Assembly (NCBI GenBank): GCA_008931825.1
Contig: QXVZ01006928.1
Location: 159,960 to 223,959 of the forward strand
Direction of reading: 5' to 3'
DNA from: Phallusia fumigata
Lineage: Eukaryota > Chordata > Ascidiacea > Phlebobranchia > Ascidiidae
Length of the DNA stretch: 64,000 nucleotides
Part shown: one piece after another, positions 61,780-64,000 of the stretch
Numbering within the stretch: the stretch's first letter is position 1
How the letters are laid out: each line of letters opens with the position of its first letter
Position numbers and translations under genes: made by a program
The notes under the pieces: model-generated
What the model saw: only the letters and a program-made list of their open reading frames with translations
What the model was told of the DNA's origin: nothing
Databases searched by the model: none

Positions 61780-62450
61780 TCTCTAAGGGTTACCCCGCTA
61801 GCCCCCAAAAGGGTGAAATATTTCCTTGCACTATGTTTATGCACTTTTGGCATCAAATGTTTGGCGGATTTGGATGAAACTTTTACTGTTGGTAGATATG
61901 GTCATGGAGTTGTGTCATTAGTGTTGTTTGACCCCATATCCCAACGGTTACCCCACTAGCCCCCCAAAATGGGGCAAATAGTTAAACGATCTCCGAATTT
62001 GATGAAATTTTGACAGTTTGTTTAACATGTTATTGTCATGCAATAATTCATGTTTTTACCCTATGGCCCCAGTAATTACCCCACTAGCCCCCTAAAATGG
62101 GTCAATTATTAAAAAAATGTCTGAATTGGATGACATTTAGACAGTTTGTATAACATGTCATTTTGGTGGATTTGTTGCTTTTACCCTATACCCCTGGTAG
62201 TTAACATACTAGCCTTTCAAAGTTTGTAGGTTGAGTCATAGTTAGTCATGTTATCAATTCTGTTATTTCATTGTATAATTTATGTAAAATGAGATATTTT
62301 ACAACTTTGCATGTGTGGGGACCCATGCGTTTCTGCCTGAAGAAACAATCATGTTATAAAAAGCTGAAGTAACTGTAGGACCCAATGTGAAATGACACAG
62401 TGAATACACATGCATTTACAAATTGAGTGATAGTGTATATGGAATGGCAA
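61780..62450 (+). repeat. Dispersed repeat with internal tandem units, copy 2 (WD-repeat gene intron)
   Basis: Same order of tandem CCCCACTAGCCCCCTAAAAT units and the same GCATGTGTGGGGAC/CGTTTCTGCCTG end as the copy at 48,880, in the same orientation. No coding capacity seen, so it is probably a non-autonomous mobile element. Confidence 0.75.
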
Positions 62451-62558
62451 TATGGTGAAAGCCACTTTTCTAGTTCATTTCATTGTTTAAAAATTCTTCA
62501 AATTTAAACTGTATTTTTTTGCAAAACATGTTAAACAACTTGTGTACTTTTGTTTTAG

Positions 62559-62605
62559 CTGCCAGCTGTTGTACCCTCTCACCAACGGTTTTGCTCAGTG
62601 ATTGA
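62559..62605 (+). CDS. Doubtful alternative terminal exon of the WD-repeat gene
   Basis: An acceptor (TTTTGTTTTAG) ends at 62558. In the phase left by the last firm exon, the sequence reads 15 codons and then TGA at 62603-62605. The tail (SASCCTLSPTVLLSD) does not look like a WD blade, so this may be an unproductive or chance exon. Confidence 0.2.
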
Positions 62606-64000
62606 TGTGGAGTATTATGTTGAGGTGAGAAAGCACAAAAATATTCGTACAAAGAGTGACATATAACTATGGTTTTTTTCTAGCAACAAACCAATCTGCA
62701 TGTGAAGTGTTAAACCTGTTGTAGACCTATTTACTCACTGCAATGTAAATTTAGATTTAAAGGAGAAATGATAAAATGCACTCTTGCATCTAAATGCTAA
62801 TCTGTAAACAAGTCTATGATGCTTATACATTTCCTTGTAAAGAATGCCTGTTCGCAACCAGTTGTATTGGGTTGTAAGTCTGATACTGGCAAAAGACTAA
62901 ACATTTGTTTTAAACAATGAAAGGGCACAATAGATTGCTTCTTGTGAAGAATACAAGAATATTTTGGCCATAGTAATGGAATTGATACTGAATGTAGTGG
63001 AGCATTTCGCATGCACAGTGGATGGTTTTAGTACAATTGTTTCGCTATGACTTATTTTCACCAGTGAAGAACCCAACTTCACTCATGCCACATTGGTGTT
63101 GTGCATCCCTTCCCTAAACACAATAAATGTGAATGTGAAAAAACTGATTTGTTTATGATTAAAATTCTGGTGGGTGCTCCAAAAGAAAGTACAATGACTG
63201 TTTTAAATGTGCCTAAAGGTCAAGCTTGAGTAAAATCTAAATAAGTTTACCAGTGAAATGCAAAAATTTAGTACTTGTTAAAATCTAAAGGTTTTAAGAC
63301 TGAATACATATTGTTTACTCATTTGCTGCTATTTGTTTGTAGTATACTGATCACCTAAACAGTGGTTGTTTAAATGTTTGCAACAATATGTAATTATCAA
63401 TGTACAATACCTTTGATTACATTAGTGTTAGACTTTTAAAGTTTTTTTAACTGTGGTTGCATCAATGCCTTCCAATATAATTTTCTCTCATAGGGCTAAT
63501 TATGAGTCCCCTTCCACGAAGAAGACACATTGATTTTACTCTGTTTTTTTCTTTATTTCTTTTTTACTGTCTAATGCGAGTTTGTTCCCACGTTTTGATC
63601 AAGAAAAAGTTAAAATTTCTTCAAATTTTCCCACACGAATCCCAACTGTTGGTACTACACCAGTGCTTTACGTAATTGCGCACCGAAATCCGTTTGCTAA
63701 GTAACGCTTCAAAAGATAATATGTTAGAATAATTTTGCCCCCATTTACAGTTGTACTCTCTAGTCTCTTGTACAGTATTGTTTAGGCTTATATTTGGTTG
63801 GTCAAAAAGCGTAATGTGTTGTTGGATTTGAAGCCCATTGCTGAAACCACATTATAAAAGGTCTTTTAGAGTTTGTTGCGGCTCGACCAACTGTCAATGC
63901 TGGCCAAACTATTGGTTAGTGTGACTGTGGGGTTAAAATCATGCTATTGAGATTGACATGATTTAGATATAATCAGAAATCTTTACTTTTTGTTTTTAAT
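62606..64000. other. Non-coding end of window, probably intron of the WD-repeat gene
   Basis: About 1.4 kb of AT-rich sequence with no supported exon. A short piece at 63,869-63,915 lies between an acceptor-like TTTTAG and a GTTAGT, but in the required phase it begins with a stop. Confidence 0.35.

Noticed and set aside
63869-63915. Possible further WD-repeat exon
   Set aside because: Acceptor-like and donor-like ends exist, but in the required phase the first codon is TAG.
1-64000. CRISPR arrays, operons, bacterial promoters
   Set aside because: The window is plainly eukaryotic: spliced genes and polyadenylation signals, with no regularly spaced palindromic repeats.

Overview
The window reads as animal nuclear DNA from a tunicate, most likely the sea squirt Ciona (inferred, no database search). 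Genes are intron-rich with short exons and compact spacing. The DNA is AT-rich and strewn with TGACGTCA/TGACGTAA palindromes, short hAT-like MITEs and tRNA-derived SINE fragments. The protein families are metazoan: kringle/YWTD receptors, nectin-like Ig adhesion proteins, FBXO15, ATF7IP, EOGT and WDR27. I joined exons by hand, using GT-AG sites and phase continuity. Every multi-exon model closes in frame, which is the main internal support.

0-20 kb: two tandem + strand genes encode a kringle domain followed by LDL-receptor-type YWTD beta-propellers and EGF domains. The first (5' end off-window) continues through HYR, sushi-like and Thr-rich mucin regions to a transmembrane helix and a short tail. 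The second has its own signal peptide and several identical exon lengths, but stops inside its last EGF domain, so it should be secreted. Between them lies a small gene for a 90-residue membrane protein.

20-32 kb: two tandem - strand Ig genes. One is a full nectin-like adhesion receptor (three Ig domains, TM, Tyr-rich tail). The other stops after two Ig domains and should be soluble. Both families in this half of the window therefore pair a membrane form with a truncated soluble paralogue.

32-44 kb: an intronless FBXO15 (-), a divergently placed small membrane/coiled-coil protein (+), and a divergent actin-like gene (-). The actin-like protein has a long acidic N-terminal extension and lacks key ATP-hydrolysis residues. 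A possible first exon at 44.3 kb would add an N-terminal membrane anchor. The 39-44 kb stretch shows no other coding evidence.

46-64 kb: ATF7IP (+, coiled coil, SUMO-interacting motif, C-terminal FN3), EOGT (-, ER-luminal, ends HNEL) and WDR27 (+, 3' end unresolved or off-window). EOGT and WDR27 are head to head. Three gene pairs are tail to tail. Two introns carry the same ~0.6 kb dispersed repeat with internal tandem units. At 60.3-60.8 kb a perfect duplication around a single N, with an 18-base poly-G, looks like an assembly fault.
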